DNA from: Marinobacter excellens HL-55 | Lineage (GTDB): Bacteria; Pseudomonadota; Gammaproteobacteria; Pseudomonadales; Oleiphilaceae | Direction of reading: 5' to 3' | Assembly: GCA_001314845.1 (NCBI GenBank) | Contig: LJZQ01000004.1 | Span: forward strand, 62,001 to 126,000 | Length of the DNA: 64,000 bases | Part shown: piece by piece, positions 63,132-64,000 of the stretch | Numbering within the stretch: the stretch's first letter is position 1 | Layout of the letters: each line of letters opens with the position of its first letter | Notes under the pieces: model-generated | The model's database searches: none | What the model was told of the DNA's origin: nothing | What the model saw: the letters and a program-made list of their open reading frames with translations, nothing else | Position numbers and translations under genes: made by a program

Positions 63132-64000
63132 GAGTACTCTCCGGCTTTGGCCGCCCGACGACTGCGGGCCATGTGCTCGCCCACGCGAATAGCTGTGTGC
63201 AGGCTGCCGGCATCGGCTTTACCGGTACCGGCAAGATCCAGCGCCGTGCCGTGATCCACCGACGTGCGCACAATTGGCAAACCCAGGGTAATGTTGACGG
63301 CGCGGCCAAAGCCCTGATATTTCAGTACCGGCAGCCCCTGGTCGTGATACATGGCCAACACGGCATCGGCATTCTCAAGCCAGTGAGGCGTAAACAAGGT
63401 GTCGGCCGGCAGTGGCCCGGTCAGCTCAATACCATCCTGACGCAGTTGTGCCAGCGTCGGTTCGATCACCTCGATTTCTTCCCGGCCCAGATGGCCACCT
63501 TCTCCGGCGTGGGGGTTCAAGCCCGCCACCAGAATGCGAGGCTTCTCAATGGCGAAGAAGGTTTTCAGATCGGCATCAAGAATACGCGTCACCTGCGTCA
63601 ACCGTTCCGGAGTGATCGCCGCTGCCACCTCTTTCAGGGGTAAGTGAGTGGTTACCAGAGCCACCCGCAATTCTTCGGTGACCAACATCATGACTACCCG
63701 CTCAACGCCGCAGAGCTCTTGCAGAAATTCGGTATGGCCACTGAAGGCAATACCGGCCTGGTTGATCACACCTTTATGGACCGGCGCGGTCACCATGCCG
63801 TCAAAGTCGCCATTCAGGCAACCTTCAGCGGCAACGGTCAGGGTATCCAGAACATACTGGCTGTTGGCTATGTCCAGCTGGCCGGCAACGGTCGTTTGGC
63901 AGCCGTTGACGTGAAAGACCGACAGGTGGCCTGCGCGGGTTTCCGGTGCCTGACCCGGCTGCCAGTCATGCAGCGTTACCTGCAGGCCCAGTTGGATGGC
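63128..64000 (-). CDS. pdxA: 4-hydroxythreonine-4-phosphate dehydrogenase PdxA, 5' end outside window
   Basis: The last 291 or so residues of PdxA; the frame is open to the window edge. [41 protein letters not shown] and [13 protein letters not shown] are family motifs with metal-binding histidines. Oxidises 4-phosphohydroxythreonine in pyridoxal 5'-phosphate synthesis. It is the first visible gene of pdxA-rsmA-apaH. Confidence 0.93.
   Translation of the reverse strand, partial: AIQLGLQVTLHDWQPGQAPETRAGHLSVFHVNGCQTTVAGQLDIANSQYVLDTLTVAAEGCLNGDFDGMVTAPVHKGVINQAGIAFSGHTEFLQELCGVERVVMMLVTEELRVALVTTHLPLKEVAAAITPERLTQVTRILDADLKTFFAIEKPRILVAGLNPHAGEGGHLGREEIEVIEPTLAQLRQDGIELTGPLPADTLFTPHWLENADAVLAMYHDQGLPVLKYQGFGRAVNITLGLPIVRTSVDHGTALDLAGTGKADAGSLHTAIRVGEHMARSRRAAKAGEYS

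Noticed and set aside
1-64000. tRNA, rRNA, CRISPR, prophage or insertion sequence
   Set aside because: Looked for on both strands; none found beyond the listed repeats.

Overview
The window is GC-rich chromosomal DNA from a free-living, probably marine, Gammaproteobacterium. Protein content and gene order point to Marinobacter or a close relative: 531-type isocitrate lyase, TRAP transporter, Dps, class I.1/I.2 lipase with its steric foldase, SlmA, and a pdxA-rsmA-apaH cluster. This placement is inferred from the sequence alone. No rRNA or tRNA genes, transposases, phage genes or CRISPR arrays were recognised, and coding density is high on both strands.

Layout. 1-4.6 kb: an alpha/beta hydrolase cut by the window edge, a KefB-type antiporter, a stand-alone Hen1-like RNA methyltransferase, and a convergent EgtB/SenA-type iron sulfoxide or selenoxide synthase with a perfect 30-bp inverted repeat just upstream. 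4.6-9.7 kb: an AcrAB/MexAB-like RND pump with a divergent TetR repressor and an AcrR-like operator. 9.7-13.3 kb: an SLC13-type permease and isocitrate lyase. 13.6-15.9 kb: a three-gene operon of a double DUF1538 membrane protein, a PII-like protein and a CBS-pair protein. 15.9-23 kb: a CASTOR/POLLUX-like channel, an unknown outer-membrane protein, a SulP permease broken by a 23-bp tandem duplication, a small ribbon-helix-helix regulator, a ChaN lipoprotein and a SIMPL protein. 23-27 kb: a GH84 (O-GlcNAcase-like) hydrolase, an acyltransferase, MotB and an N-terminally truncated MotA abutting another truncated gene. 27-30.2 kb: a DctPQM TRAP transporter.

30.3-32.8 kb: a cyclopropane fatty acid synthase overlapping an FAD oxidoreductase. 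32.8-34.5 kb: a porin and a YccT-like protein. 34.7-39.3 kb: a phosphonate/phosphate-type phnD-phnC-phnE transporter with an internal attenuator and a choice-of-anchor I lipoprotein, both preceded by Pho-box-like sites. 39.3-42.7 kb: Dps, a DUF2061 protein, a lipoamide-dehydrogenase-like enzyme and a LysE exporter. 42.6-43.9 kb: DAHP synthase preceded by a 19-codon leader peptide with nine aromatic residues in its first twelve codons and a terminator, a clear aromatic amino acid attenuator. 44-50.8 kb: a secretin-short-domain protein, a membrane J-domain protein, a second RND pump and an AraC regulator. 50.8-57 kb: a perfect FNR/Anr box, a DUF3301 protein, lipase plus foldase, a sensor kinase and LuxR-type response regulator in convergent overlap, and a PstS-OmpA fusion. 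57-64 kb: housekeeping genes (aminotransferase, inositol monophosphatase-like, SlmA, ThiG, ThiS, DUF423, ApaH, RsmA and the 3' part of PdxA).

The most rewarding observations are the aromatic leader peptide before DAHP synthase, the DUF1538/PII-like/CBS operon, the stand-alone Hen1 domain with all four metal ligands, the clean 23-bp duplication that splits SulP into a GTGA-coupled pair, and the double truncation at the motA junction.
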